Origin: FEN-1297 sp963834015
Lineage (GTDB): Bacteria > Bacteroidota > Ignavibacteria > Ignavibacteriales > Ignavibacteriaceae
Assembly (NCBI GenBank): GCA_963834015.1
Contig: CAWIAG010000002.1
Location: 1,240,001-1,304,000, forward strand
Length of the DNA stretch: 64,000 nt
Direction: 5' to 3'
Shown here: in pieces, positions 1-9,243 of the stretch
How the letters are laid out: each line of letters opens with the position of its first letter
How positions within the stretch are numbered: the first letter of the stretch is position 1
Notes under the pieces: model-generated
The model's database searches: none
The model's input: the letters and a program-made list of their open reading frames with translations, nothing else
What the model was told of the DNA's origin: nothing
Translations under genes and position numbers: made by a program

Positions 1-92
1 TACAAGAATATTTATATTTGATTTCATTTCTAAGGTCCTTAATTAGTGCAGTTATAATTTATAAACAAACTTGATAGTATTAAATATATCGA

Positions 93-110
93 TGCAAAAT
101 AATTTTTGCA
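93..110 (-). terminator. possible hairpin terminator after the GH2 gene
   Basis: A perfect 7-bp stem (TGCAAAA / TTTTGCA) with a 4-nt loop lies 33 nt beyond the stop of the GH2 gene, which is the last gene of the carbohydrate locus. There is no clear U-run after it on the minus strand, so the terminator call is weak. Nothing else is evident in bases 1-142, which are AT-rich. Confidence 0.3.
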
Positions 111-142
111 GACAATTTAGTTTTGAATTTTACACTGATAGA

Positions 143-2569
143 TCACTCACTCACAATCTCTGCCACAGCATCGGGTAAACCTTGTGATTTAGCCGTTAAC
201 CTAATGCTGCCACTTGTCCCGGTAGTCCGTATAATTACAATACAACGGCCGGAAGAAGCGTGGCGTTCCGGCAACTTATAATTTTCCAGATCAGATGTAT
301 CGCCATTATCGACGCCGATAATTGAACCTTCACCTGTTATTTGAAAGTTAATAAGGTTATTAGATAAAAGTGCCCTGTTGTTGTTTTTATCAAGCAGTTG
401 AACTTCAACAATGGCAACGTCCTCATTATTTGCTTTCAATTTTTCTACATCCGGCTTAAGAATTATTTTGACCGGATCCGAAACTTCTTGAAGCGTTGAT
501 GTCAAGGTTTTGTTATCTGCCGATTTAGCTATTGCTTTCACTTCTCCGGTTTCATACGGTACATACCACCAAAAACAAGAGTTTGCCGGATCAGATTTTT
601 TTGTGCCAAAGGATTTTCCATTTATAAATAATTCTACTTCGCTGCAATTTGAATAAGCCATTACCAGAACGGAATCGCCAGTATTATACTTCCAATATTC
701 ATTCTGATCGGATGAATTTAAGAAACCAGCCAAATTGGACATGGGATCGACAGATACATTATCTGAATTTTTCATTTTCCGTGATACAAGATAAAGCATG
801 GGTTTTTCTGACCACATTGCCTGTCGCCAATAATATACAGGTTTTTCAAATGAGGTTAGGTCAAGCAACCCTGAAGTTGATCCGTGAGACGGATATACCC
901 TTGCTTCACCAAGGTAATCAACCCCGGTCCAAAGAAACTCTCCGCTAATAAAGTCGGTGTTTTTTACAACCTTCCATGCATAATAATTGTGGGAATTTTC
1001 ACTACCGAAAATAACTCTGTTGGGATATTTTATATGATCATTTTGGTACAGACCTTCGGTATAATTATACCCTGAAATATCCAATAGTTCGGGTAATCCC
1101 TCTTTATTTGAAGTCGCAACATTTGCCATTGCCATGGTAACAAACCTGGTAGTATCAACACTTTTAACGAGTTTAACAAATTTCCGGGCAACGTCTACTA
1201 TTCGGGCAGCATCAGGATTACCCGGGTTATAATCTGAATCTGATGGATCAGAATACGGGTCATTTTTGCCATCCACTTCATTACCAATACTCCATATTAT
1301 AACACTGGGATGGTTTCTATCGCGGTATAACATGGAGTATAAATCTTTTTCGCTACATTGTTCGAAAATATCCGGATATCCGTCTAATCCCGCCATAGTC
1401 TGATTCCAACCATTAATCCATTTAAGTTTGGGATATTCCCATTCATCAAATGCTTCATCCATTACGAGAAAGCCAAGTTTATCGCACAAGTCAAGAAATT
1501 CAGGCGCAACCGGGTTATGGCTGGTGCGTATGGCATTGCACCCGGCCGCTTTAAGTTTTTCAAGCCTGATTTCCCAAATTTTTTCGGGAACGGCAGCTCC
1601 AACACTACCACCATCGTGATGAAGGCATACACCTTTGAGCTTTGTGTTTACTCCATTAAGAAAGAAACCTTTATCGGGATCAAATTTAATTGTGCGGACA
1701 CCAAACGGGGTCTCATATTCATCAATTACATCATTGCCTGCTATAACCTTGGTTTTAATTGTATATAAATAAGGATTTTCAAGATCCCATAAAATAGGTT
1801 TATCTAAAATAACGGACTGGCTAACCGGCGTTAAACTGTCTGATAATAAGACTTTCGTTTCAGATTTAGCTACTTCATTTCCATTTGCATCGACAAGCAG
1901 AGATAAGAGTTTTATTGTTTTAGTTATTTTTTTATCATTAGCTATAATTGTTTTAATAGCAACTTTTGCTGCTTTTAGAGTAACTTCCGGAGTTAAGACA
2001 TATGTTCCCCATTGTCCTACGTGTATAGTGTTGGTAGCTAACAGCCACACATGTCTATAAATACCTGAACCACTATACCACCTTGTATCGAGGTATTTCC
2101 TATGGTCAACGCGCACTGCAATAACATTCTTTTTACCAACATTAATAAACGGAGTAAGATTAAAGAAAAAACTGGTGTAGCCGTAAGCATGTTTTCCGAC
2201 ATAGTTACCGTTAACCCAAATTTCGCTGTTGCAATAAACACCGTCGAACTGAATAGTAATAGTTTCACCCTTGTAACTCTGAGGTATATCAAATATTTTC
2301 CGATACCAGCCAAATCCACCGGGAAGATAGCCCGTACAACTGGCTAATTTACTATTAAAATCAGCTTCAATACTCCAATCATGCGGCAGGTTAACAGACC
2401 GCCAGGAAGCATCATCAAATAATGTTTCACGCGCTTGATTTAAGTCGCCTAAGTGGAATTTCCAACCCTGATCAAACAATAATTTTTTCCTATTTACAGG
2501 TTGTGAAAACACAATACTTACAGAAAAGATTACTAAGAATAAACTCAAAGAAAGGTTTTTTTTGCGCAT
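143..2569 (-). CDS. secreted glycoside hydrolase family 2 (beta-galactosidase-like)
   Basis: Exported retaining glycosidase, probably removing beta-linked galactose from oligosaccharides; substrate is inferred. Domains in order: signal peptide (1-22, ending FSQ), GH2 sugar-binding jelly roll (about 28-185), Ig-like domain (about 195-300), TIM barrel (about 300-610) and C-terminal Ig-like domains (about 630-808) of the type seen in Bacteroidota GH2 enzymes. The acid/base is Glu431 in IWSIGNE and the nucleophile is Glu524 in IFGSENS. At 808 aa it matches secreted GH2 proteins rather than the 1000-aa LacZ type. It is the distal gene of the minus-strand locus with GH27 and GH105 enzymes, 136 nt after the preceding propeller gene, so it could also have its own promoter. 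Beta-glucuronidase or beta-mannosidase specificity cannot be excluded. Confidence 0.88.
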   Translation of the reverse strand: MRKKNLSLSLFLVIFSVSIVFSQPVNRKKLLFDQGWKFHLGDLNQARETLFDDASWRSVNLPHDWSIEADFNSKLASCTGYLPGGFGWYRKIFDIPQSYKGETITIQFDGVYCNSEIWVNGNYVGKHAYGYTSFFFNLTPFINVGKKNVIAVRVDHRKYLDTRWYSGSGIYRHVWLLATNTIHVGQWGTYVLTPEVTLKAAKVAIKTIIANDKKITKTIKLLSLLVDANGNEVAKSETKVLLSDSLTPVSQSVILDKPILWDLENPYLYTIKTKVIAGNDVIDEYETPFGVRTIKFDPDKGFFLNGVNTKLKGVCLHHDGGSVGAAVPEKIWEIRLEKLKAAGCNAIRTSHNPVAPEFLDLCDKLGFLVMDEAFDEWEYPKLKWINGWNQTMAGLDGYPDIFEQCSEKDLYSMLYRDRNHPSVIIWSIGNEVDGKNDPYSDPSDSDYNPGNPDAARIVDVARKFVKLVKSVDTTRFVTMAMANVATSNKEGLPELLDISGYNYTEGLYQNDHIKYPNRVIFGSENSHNYYAWKVVKNTDFISGEFLWTGVDYLGEARVYPSHGSTSGLLDLTSFEKPVYYWRQAMWSEKPMLYLVSRKMKNSDNVSVDPMSNLAGFLNSSDQNEYWKYNTGDSVLVMAYSNCSEVELFINGKSFGTKKSDPANSCFWWYVPYETGEVKAIAKSADNKTLTSTLQEVSDPVKIILKPDVEKLKANNEDVAIVEVQLLDKNNNRALLSNNLINFQITGEGSIIGVDNGDTSDLENYKLPERHASSGRCIVIIRTTGTSGSIRLTAKSQGLPDAVAEIVSE

Positions 2570-2705
2570 AGTTATACTTATAAATTTAATGATCTAAATT
2601 TACTTAGTTATCAATAATTAATAAGTGAATTTGTTTTTCACGGTTCGTTAATTTGTTTTCAAATTGTTAATTCACTTTACATACCTGGTGCTTTAAACCG
2701 ATCTG

Positions 2706-3617
2706 TCAATGTAATATTTCACCAAGTATTGCATTACCCGGAACATCCAATAACTGAATACTGGATATAGTCTTTAAAACAGAGTTATCACTATACACCC
2801 AAACTACTTTTTTATTACGGGTGATTTCGAAAACATGCGGCGCTTTTCCAAATTGGTTGTGTCCAAGCCAATTAGTCAGAACTAAATTTCCATTCGGCAA
2901 GTACTGCATTCCCGTCATAAATTTTAATTCAAATCCAGGCAGTTCATTTTTTAATAATTGCCAGATAATATTTCCTAATTTATCAACCTCAACAACTCGT
3001 GGTTCACCATTATGGTCTGAGCAAGCAATGAGTGTATTACCGTTGGGTAAACGGATTACAGAATGCGGACCACCTTTAATAGGTATTTCCATAATTATTT
3101 TACCTGTAGAATCATACTCACAGACTTTATCCAGGCCGTAATGAGCAACGAGATAATTTCCATTCTGCAGTTTTCTTGCATTCCGCATAAATAAATGCCC
3201 GCCATCAGCGCCATCGGGAATAAGATTTATTTTTTTTACAATTTTCCCGGCAGGAGAAACTTCCAATAAAGAACCTGAATTGCATTCGCCTATAAATGTG
3301 TTCCCATTCGGCAGCCGTTGACATGCATAAATTTCACTTTTAGATTCATAAGAAAAAATTACTTCTTTTTTCCGCGTAACCTCTTTTACTCCATTACCCG
3401 TATTAAATAACAGATTTCCGTTCGGCAACAGCCATATATCATTACAGCGCTCGGCAGGATATTCCCATTCAACATTACCTTCTTCCGAAATAATAAATAC
3501 TTTTCCGCCTGTATAATCCGTGCATACAAATGAATGCTTAACATCCTGAGCTTTAAGGACGAGAATATTGTTCATCAGAAAAAAAATAATAAGTATAAAT
3601 TGATATTTTATGCCCAT
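2706..3617 (-). CDS. secreted beta-propeller repeat protein (paralogue 1)
   Basis: Exported protein of 303 aa made almost entirely of beta-propeller repeats marked by L-P-N-G-N-[TL] turns (RLPNGNTFI, QLPNGN-type, YLPNGNLVL), each followed by a hydrophobic strand. A signal peptide (1-23, ending LKAQ) precedes them. The repeat style resembles PQQ-like and arylsulfotransferase-like propellers, but no catalytic histidine motif was recognised, so a binding or scaffolding role is as likely as an enzymatic one. Three further copies lie in the same locus; this is the most diverged, ending LLDVPGNAILGEILH where the others end with LLDEPG. Function unknown; the fold assignment is confident. Confidence 0.75.
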   Translation of the reverse strand: MGIKYQFILIIFFLMNNILVLKAQDVKHSFVCTDYTGGKVFIISEEGNVEWEYPAERCNDIWLLPNGNLLFNTGNGVKEVTRKKEVIFSYESKSEIYACQRLPNGNTFIGECNSGSLLEVSPAGKIVKKINLIPDGADGGHLFMRNARKLQNGNYLVAHYGLDKVCEYDSTGKIIMEIPIKGGPHSVIRLPNGNTLIACSDHNGEPRVVEVDKLGNIIWQLLKNELPGFELKFMTGMQYLPNGNLVLTNWLGHNQFGKAPHVFEITRNKKVVWVYSDNSVLKTISSIQLLDVPGNAILGEILH

Positions 3618-3667
3618 AGGATTATTCTGAACCAGTTTAAAAAATCATCTTCTAAATTATTAAAATT

Positions 3668-4663
3668 TTATTTAATTTCTCCAAAACTTACATTTTCCGG
3701 CGCTGTTGGTTCATCCAATATTTGAATAGTTGTTGACGGGCCGAGATCAGGATCCTTCCATTGTTTTAACACCCAAACCACTTTTTTATCAGGGGTCATT
3801 TCAACTGCCTGAACAGGAGGATTCAATTTATCAATTGGCCCATTCCATTCATTCTGCCAATTGTTTATTAAAGTGTTGCCATTTGGCAAGCGCCAGGCCT
3901 GCTGCATAGAAACAAGTTTATAATCACCAGCATCGTTTTTAGAAAATTGAGAAATTGTTTCGCCACGGTGGTTGATTTCGCGAACGTCCTGGCGATCTGT
4001 GATAAGGACATTGCCGTTATCCAAAGGTGTAACTCCCCATGGTCCGTCAGCCGGGAATGACCAGATTTCTTTCCCATCTGAATTATATTCGCTAACTTTA
4101 TTCATATCCATATGGGCAAGTAAAAGAGTACCGGCAGGTGTTATTCTCGCATGCCTGAATTGCGGGTGAATAATATTTGGATTTGCAACAGGCACCTGAA
4201 ATTGTTTTTTAATTTCACCTGTATGAATATTAATCACCTTAACCATCGCCGGGTTGCCATTTTGAACAAAGAGGACATAATTCTTCCCAATTGGAACAGC
4301 AGTATGTATTTCAGTACCCTCCGGGGCATTGTAATTCCATAGCACCTTTTTCTCCGGCGATATTAATTTAATAGCGAATTGATGAGCAATAAGAACATTG
4401 CCATTAGAAAGTAGAACGGCATCGCTGACTTCACCTTTACCCGCAGCATCCTCATAGAACCATGCAATCTTCCCATTCTTTACAATAAATACCTGGCGTT
4501 TACCGGACTCACCTGCATATAGGAAATCGTGTTGTGCCAATCCTCTCCCGGGTAAAATTTCAGTTTTCGGATGTTCATCCGTACCGTTTTGGGCAGACAG
4601 TAAAACATTCATACTTAGAACCAGGCAGATAAAGACAATAGTAGTTTTAAATTTAATAAAAAT
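3668..4663 (-). CDS. secreted beta-propeller repeat protein (paralogue 2), probable ATT start
   Basis: Same propeller family as its neighbours, with NGN turn motifs (LSNGNVLI, LDNGNVLI, LPNGNTLI) and the C-terminal block VTPDKKVVW-like / LGPSTTIQILDEP. The first in-frame ATG (4612) gives a protein starting MNVLLSAQ, without a proper signal peptide. Seventeen codons upstream, an in-frame ATT (4661-4663) follows a perfect AAAGGAGG Shine-Dalgarno by 6 nt. Starting there adds a textbook signal peptide (FIKFKTTIVFICLVLSMNV, then LLSAQ), giving 331 aa. An in-frame stop lies just upstream of the Shine-Dalgarno, so no ATG, GTG or TTG can supply this N-terminus. An ATT start is rare and inferred here. 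The protein's role is unknown; presumably periplasmic or extracellular. Confidence 0.7.
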   Translation of the reverse strand: MFIKFKTTIVFICLVLSMNVLLSAQNGTDEHPKTEILPGRGLAQHDFLYAGESGKRQVFIVKNGKIAWFYEDAAGKGEVSDAVLLSNGNVLIAHQFAIKLISPEKKVLWNYNAPEGTEIHTAVPIGKNYVLFVQNGNPAMVKVINIHTGEIKKQFQVPVANPNIIHPQFRHARITPAGTLLLAHMDMNKVSEYNSDGKEIWSFPADGPWGVTPLDNGNVLITDRQDVREINHRGETISQFSKNDAGDYKLVSMQQAWRLPNGNTLINNWQNEWNGPIDKLNPPVQAVEMTPDKKVVWVLKQWKDPDLGPSTTIQILDEPTAPENVSFGEIK

Positions 4664-4668
4664 TAAGA

Positions 4669-4677
4669 ACCTCCTTT
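4669..4677 (-). promoter_or_regulatory. strong Shine-Dalgarno that fixes an ATT start
   Basis: On the minus strand the sequence reads AAAGGAGG, six nt before ATT. It is the strongest ribosome binding site seen in the carbohydrate locus and sits 17 codons upstream of the first ATG of the propeller gene. It is the main evidence that translation starts at the ATT. Confidence 0.7.
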
Positions 4678-4699
4678 AAGTAATATATAACCAATTCTT

Positions 4700-6133
4700 T
4701 TATCTTTGTAATTCGCCGTTTTCGGGTATGCCCGGCTCATCAAGCAATTGGATGGAGGATGCCGGACCCAAATCAACGGGCGCTTTCCATTGGCTCATTG
4801 TCCAAACCACTTTTTTGTCAGGCGTTACTTCAAGAACCTGAACCGTACCCGGCCACTCATCCGAATCTTTCAAGTGAACCGGACACCAGTTGCAAATAAT
4901 AGTATTGCCATTAGCTAAACGACTAACTTCCTGAAAAATGAAACATGTTATAGCGGGAATATCCTTTTCCGAAAACTGCCATACAACCTTACCTGATTTA
5001 TTGACTTCAAGTACTGATGAAGGATATGATGAGATGAGCGTATTACCATTTTTCAGACGTACCACCGACCAAGGCCCGTTAACATCAAACGACCATATTT
5101 CTTTACCATTAAGGTCGTATTCAGATACTTTATTGTCATCCAAATGCGCAGCCAATAAGGTACTATCCTTTGTTAAACGGACACGACGAAATTGCAAGTG
5201 GCTGCTTTGAGGATTACCGGAAGGAAGAATTACCTGCTTTTCAATTTTGTTTGTTGTAATATTTATAATCATAGCTTTGGCGGGATTTCCGTTCTGCACA
5301 ACAAGAACTTTCTCTAAACCCAGAGGTTGAACGGAGTGTATCTCACAACCGGGTTCAGCATTAGTGTTCCAGATAATTTTTTTACCAGGAGTAATTTCGC
5401 TTGCCCCAACTTTCCGGCAAAAAACGATGTTTCCATTCGAAAGCCTTGTCGCATCGCCTAATTCTTCCATTTCCCCCTTTTCATTTTTGAAAGGGATACC
5501 ATATGACCAGACTATCTCGCCACCGCGTAAAACGAAAATATTTTGTACAGTTTTACGATAATCCCATTCACCGGTATACAAGAAAGGATGCCTAAATAAA
5601 CCTTCCGCATTCGGATTCCGGTTATTATCGTACTCTACAATTCTGAATAACTGATTAGGAGCTCCGGATGCAGAATATTGAATAACAGCCGTATTATTGC
5701 CAAATGATTTAGAGCCACCGAGAATATCAAAACCATAACCGCTATTTTTATTAACTATAGCGAATGTACCATTTGAGTTTTTGATCAAAGTAAAAAGCTG
5801 ACAGTCCTGTTCATAAAATTGATTTTGCTGAACAGTATCATGATCTTTAAGTGAACCATTTCTTATTTCCAGCGATTTATTACTGCACACGGCAATAATT
5901 TGGAAATAACTGCCTTTAATTTTCTTAAAATAGAATAATTGATTTGAATTCCCCGTTGAGTCGTCTTGTTGAAGCTGAAGCCCGCTGGCAGTAATATCAG
6001 CGGCAGGTTTTATCTCCAACGCTTTATTGCTGTGACAAGCAATGATCATGTACATTTTACCCTCTTCAACTTGGCCATAAACATTAATAGAAATAATAAG
6101 CAACAAACCAATATAAAAAACAATCATCTTCAT
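4700..6133 (-). CDS. secreted ricin-type lectin domain plus beta-propeller protein
   Basis: Exported two-domain protein of 477 aa. A signal peptide (1-20, ending NVYG) is followed by a ricin B-like beta-trefoil (about 24-170) with repeated SNKALEI/SNKSLEI and QLFYF/QLFTL/QLFRI motifs, the Q-x-F signature of carbohydrate-binding trefoils (CBM13-like). The propeller (about 180-477) is paralogous to the three neighbouring propeller proteins, with LSNGN, LKNGNTLI and LANGNTII turns and the end LLDEPGIPENGELQR. The lectin domain suggests that the propeller is brought to polysaccharide. It is the only one of the four paralogues with an added binding domain. No catalytic function can be assigned. 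Confidence 0.78.
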   Translation of the reverse strand: MKMIVFYIGLLLIISINVYGQVEEGKMYMIIACHSNKALEIKPAADITASGLQLQQDDSTGNSNQLFYFKKIKGSYFQIIAVCSNKSLEIRNGSLKDHDTVQQNQFYEQDCQLFTLIKNSNGTFAIVNKNSGYGFDILGGSKSFGNNTAVIQYSASGAPNQLFRIVEYDNNRNPNAEGLFRHPFLYTGEWDYRKTVQNIFVLRGGEIVWSYGIPFKNEKGEMEELGDATRLSNGNIVFCRKVGASEITPGKKIIWNTNAEPGCEIHSVQPLGLEKVLVVQNGNPAKAMIINITTNKIEKQVILPSGNPQSSHLQFRRVRLTKDSTLLAAHLDDNKVSEYDLNGKEIWSFDVNGPWSVVRLKNGNTLISSYPSSVLEVNKSGKVVWQFSEKDIPAITCFIFQEVSRLANGNTIICNWCPVHLKDSDEWPGTVQVLEVTPDKKVVWTMSQWKAPVDLGPASSIQLLDEPGIPENGELQR

Positions 6134-6249
6134 TTTTCTTAATCACCTACAATTAATTTAATATCATTGATCTATTCTTATAAAATGCACAGAATAAAAT
6201 AACAGTTGAAGGTCATAATTGCCGGGAATTAGAACTTCAATCAATCAAA

Positions 6250-7161
6250 TCATTTTTTTGTTGCAACACATCTAAAGCCAATTTCACCCGTTATACTTTC
6301 AGGAGTCCATTTATAATGATAAGCAATACGCATATGGCCGGATATATCCGTTCTATAGGAGCCGCCCTTTGCCACTTTTTTCCCTTCAGAACCGTTATCC
6401 GGCCCTACCGGATCAAGTTCATGTGAAGTTACATATGGAGCGTCCCAATCATTCACCCATTCAAATACATTTCCAACTATGTCATAAATGCCCCAGGGAT
6501 TGGGTTTTTTGCTTGCAACCACAGTAGTAAATATCCCACCTTTTTCGTACGTGAAACCGGAAACATTAATAGACCAAGCGTATTGGTTTCCAAGTTCATT
6601 TACATCTTTTCCGTCAGGAGAAAAGAAATATCTCCCTGACGTATTGGCTCTTTCTGCATATTCGTATTCGGCATTAGTGGGTAAACGGTAGCCGTTTTTT
6701 TGAATATTGAATTTGAGTCCTTCAATACCAACAACATTATTACCTTTTCGAACAATAGAAGCATAAGTATAGACGGTATCCAAATTATCTCTTTTACTGC
6801 GTGCATTGCAATACAGTACAGCATCATACCATGTTACCTGTTCAACGGGCAGCCGCAAATCTCCAGTAATTTTTCCAGATGGGTTATTTCCCATAAGTTT
6901 TAAATAATCGGCCTGTGTTACTAAAGTTGAATCCATATAGAAATCGTAAGTAAACGAAACGCTATGTTTGCCGATATAACCCGCCCATCCTTTTACAGGT
7001 TCTCCTTTATATAAGTCAGTACTATCCATACCAATAAGAAAGGTTTGATTTCTGGCATGAATGAGAACCATGCCTAAAGGATTGCTATCATTGTGTGAAT
7101 TAGAAAAAATTATAGTAATGAAGAGAGATGTTAAAAGTAAAACCATTAATAAATTTTTCAT
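6250..7161 (-). CDS. secreted FGE/SUMF1-fold protein lacking the catalytic cysteines
   Basis: Member of the formylglycine-generating-enzyme/sulfatase-modifying-factor superfamily: DFYMDSTLVTQADYLKLMG, LPVEQVTWYDAVLYCNAR, YRLPTNAEYEYAER, NVFEWVNDWD, KGGSYR and GFRCVA occur in the family order. The start is set at the internal ATG (7161), giving MKNLLMVLLLTS, a good signal peptide; the longer frame to 7203 adds a charged, unlikely N-terminus. In true FGE two cysteines follow the GGSY block; here that stretch reads GGSYRTDISGHMRIAYHY with none, and no sulfatase gene is nearby. It is therefore probably not a sulfatase activator but a structural or ligand-binding member of the fold (as in PvdO- or EgtB-like proteins). 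Linked to the propeller genes in one operon. Confidence 0.8.
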   Translation of the reverse strand: MKNLLMVLLLTSLFITIIFSNSHNDSNPLGMVLIHARNQTFLIGMDSTDLYKGEPVKGWAGYIGKHSVSFTYDFYMDSTLVTQADYLKLMGNNPSGKITGDLRLPVEQVTWYDAVLYCNARSKRDNLDTVYTYASIVRKGNNVVGIEGLKFNIQKNGYRLPTNAEYEYAERANTSGRYFFSPDGKDVNELGNQYAWSINVSGFTYEKGGIFTTVVASKKPNPWGIYDIVGNVFEWVNDWDAPYVTSHELDPVGPDNGSEGKKVAKGGSYRTDISGHMRIAYHYKWTPESITGEIGFRCVATKK

Positions 7162-7241
7162 ATCAATCTGCCTTAGATTTTGCAACTGTATTCTGTAATA
7201 CAAAATGCATTCATTTTATTTTTATATATCAGGTTCGGGTA

Positions 7242-8183
7242 CTAAAACGGCAAATAAATAAGTTCAATACCTTTCCCTTTTGAATGATTTATATTTCGGG
7301 AATACTTTCTGGTAAGATTGCCATCCCAATGTTCATGAACACCCAGGCTATTGACCAGTTTACCATCTTGAATATATTTAGTACCTGAAGGAGGATTGTC
7401 AGCTAATGCCATTTCCATTAAATAATCATCGGCGTTATTACGCAAAAGAATCCGGGGATGTCCGCTGCTATCAATATTGTTTTTTATTTGTGAATTAAGA
7501 ATATCAAGTCCGACACAATCGATAGCTACTCCATCGAGTGAAGCTAATAAACTGACAGGCCAATCCGAATTTTCATAAGGCTCCACTTGATTATTAAAAG
7601 GAGGATTTGGAAAATGCAAAGGATAAGTTCTCCATTTCCGACCGCAGTAAAGTCCATCCAGAACAAAGAGAATGGTTTTAGCGCCAAGATTAGGAGAAGC
7701 CGCCAAATCAACAATAGGCGAATAAGCATTTTTAATTGCTTCCTGATTGGTATTTATAGCCGGATGCAATTCCCGTCCCCTTGGGAAATTAGACTTTGCA
7801 GGAACAAAATTATACGGTGTGCCGGATTCTTTTGGAACAGCATTTATATCAATACTAAAGGAAACCATTGTCCAGATCAGAAAAGAAACTATCATCATTA
7901 CTACCAATAAAGAACCAATCCACAACTTATGCGGAAAGGCAGTTTTTATTTTATTGATTGATGGTTTTATAGTCAAAAGGCCAACTAACCAAAGTACAAA
8001 ACCCGAAGCCACCGGGAAAGCTGCCTGCTGACAAGGATAAGAAGCTCTTGATGGTTTTGGGATCACCCGAATAAGAAACCAAACAGTTGCAGTAAAACCA
8101 ATTACTATTGAAAGCAGCTTGTAAAATGATCCGCTGCTTATCTTATCAAGATGCGTTTTAATTTTAATCAACTTATTATTCAT
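7242..8183 (-). CDS. DUF362-like membrane protein, apparently missing its central part
   Basis: A 313-aa protein with N-terminal membrane segments (about 20-40, 52-70 and 88-112), including the block IRVIPKPSRASYPCQQAAFP typical of large membrane-anchored DUF362 proteins. The second half, from TILFVLDGLY through NSDWPVSLLASLDGVAIDCVG to SLGVHEHWDGNLTRKYSRN, matches the C-terminal end of the same family as remembered. The long central DUF362 region normally between these parts is absent: the membrane segments run almost directly into the C-terminal part around residues 115-150. The frame is uninterrupted, so this is an in-frame deletion or a compact family variant. Function unknown. It sits between the FGE-like and propeller genes with gaps of 27-38 nt. 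Confidence 0.6.
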   Translation of the reverse strand: MNNKLIKIKTHLDKISSGSFYKLLSIVIGFTATVWFLIRVIPKPSRASYPCQQAAFPVASGFVLWLVGLLTIKPSINKIKTAFPHKLWIGSLLVVMMIVSFLIWTMVSFSIDINAVPKESGTPYNFVPAKSNFPRGRELHPAINTNQEAIKNAYSPIVDLAASPNLGAKTILFVLDGLYCGRKWRTYPLHFPNPPFNNQVEPYENSDWPVSLLASLDGVAIDCVGLDILNSQIKNNIDSSGHPRILLRNNADDYLMEMALADNPPSGTKYIQDGKLVNSLGVHEHWDGNLTRKYSRNINHSKGKGIELIYLPF

Positions 8184-8210
8184 TATTTACATTTTAAAAT
8201 TATTCTTTTT

Positions 8211-9203
8211 TTACCTTTGCAATTCACCATTATCCGGATTTCCCGGTTCATCCAGAAGTTGAATATATGTACATGGCCCTAAATCGGGATTTGACCATGA
8301 AGATAATGCCCAAACTACTTTTTTATCCGGAGTTACTTCAAAAACCTGAACTGTACCCGGCCATTCTTCTGTTTTAGGATTTCCTGCAATCCAATTACAA
8401 ATTACAGTATTGCCGTTTGCCAACCTGTTTGCCGTCTGGGTATTACCTATTTTAAATGGTGCATCGGCCCTTGTATACTCCCAAACTGTCTCTCCTTTCA
8501 TATTGACTTCACGTGTGTAGCCGTTTCCATCACCTGAAATTAATGTGTTCCCGTTATGCAGCCTGATAGCAGACCATGGAGATTTTGCATCTACCGACCA
8601 AACTTCTTTACCCTCTAAAGTAAATTCAACCACTTTGCCTTCTCCCATTAAACCAACCATTATATTACCATTTGGAGTTATCCGCACATGACGGTACTGT
8701 CCGTGAGTGTTGGTAGAAGATGTCGGTATTAAAATCTCTTTAAGGATTTTATTAGTTGCAGTATTTATTATCAAAACTTTGGGCGGATTAGCGTTAAGTA
8801 CCATCAACACGCTATCTTTGCCAATCGGCTGGCATGAATGCGTCTCGGTACCTTTAGGACATTTAAACTGCCATATAATTTTCTTTTCGGGAGTAATAAT
8901 TCCGGCACCCGACATGCATGCATACACAATATTTCCATTAGAAAGCATGGTAACGTCATCGAATTCCTGGATACCTCCAGTTTCAGTATGCTGAGGAATG
9001 GAATATTGCCATACAACTTTCCCACCTTTAACAAGAAACATTGATTGCGCTTCCGGATGACGTGTATCCCACTCTCCAACATATAGAAATGGATGCTGGT
9101 TTAAACCATTACCCGGTAATGTTCCCAATGAATCCTTTGTCTGCGGATTTATACAAATAATGCACGATAATAAAATTAATATAATTATATTTAGTTGTTT
9201 CAT
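8211..9203 (-). CDS. secreted beta-propeller repeat protein (paralogue 3)
   Basis: Exported 330-aa propeller protein with a signal peptide (1-20, ending CINPQ) and at least five NGN turn motifs (LSNGNIVY, TPNGNIMV, LHNGNTLI, LANGNTVI). Its N-terminal block LPGNGLNQHPFLYVGEWD and C-terminal block VTPDKKVVWALSSWSNPDLG / LLDEPGNPDNGELQR are shared closely with the ricin-fused paralogue, so these two probably arose by the most recent duplication. The NPDLGP-x-TxIQLLDEP block suggests the final blade closes the ring. It lies 40 nt after the GH105 gene and 27 nt before the DUF362-like gene. No enzymatic role can be assigned. Confidence 0.76.
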   Translation of the reverse strand: MKQLNIIILILLSCIICINPQTKDSLGTLPGNGLNQHPFLYVGEWDTRHPEAQSMFLVKGGKVVWQYSIPQHTETGGIQEFDDVTMLSNGNIVYACMSGAGIITPEKKIIWQFKCPKGTETHSCQPIGKDSVLMVLNANPPKVLIINTATNKILKEILIPTSSTNTHGQYRHVRITPNGNIMVGLMGEGKVVEFTLEGKEVWSVDAKSPWSAIRLHNGNTLISGDGNGYTREVNMKGETVWEYTRADAPFKIGNTQTANRLANGNTVICNWIAGNPKTEEWPGTVQVFEVTPDKKVVWALSSWSNPDLGPCTYIQLLDEPGNPDNGELQR

Positions 9204-9243
9204 TACAATACTCCATTAATAATACTGGTTAATTATATCTAAG

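Noticed and set aside
6250..7161. sulfatase-activating role for the FGE-like gene
   Set aside because: The cysteines needed for formylglycine formation are missing and no sulfatase gene is near.
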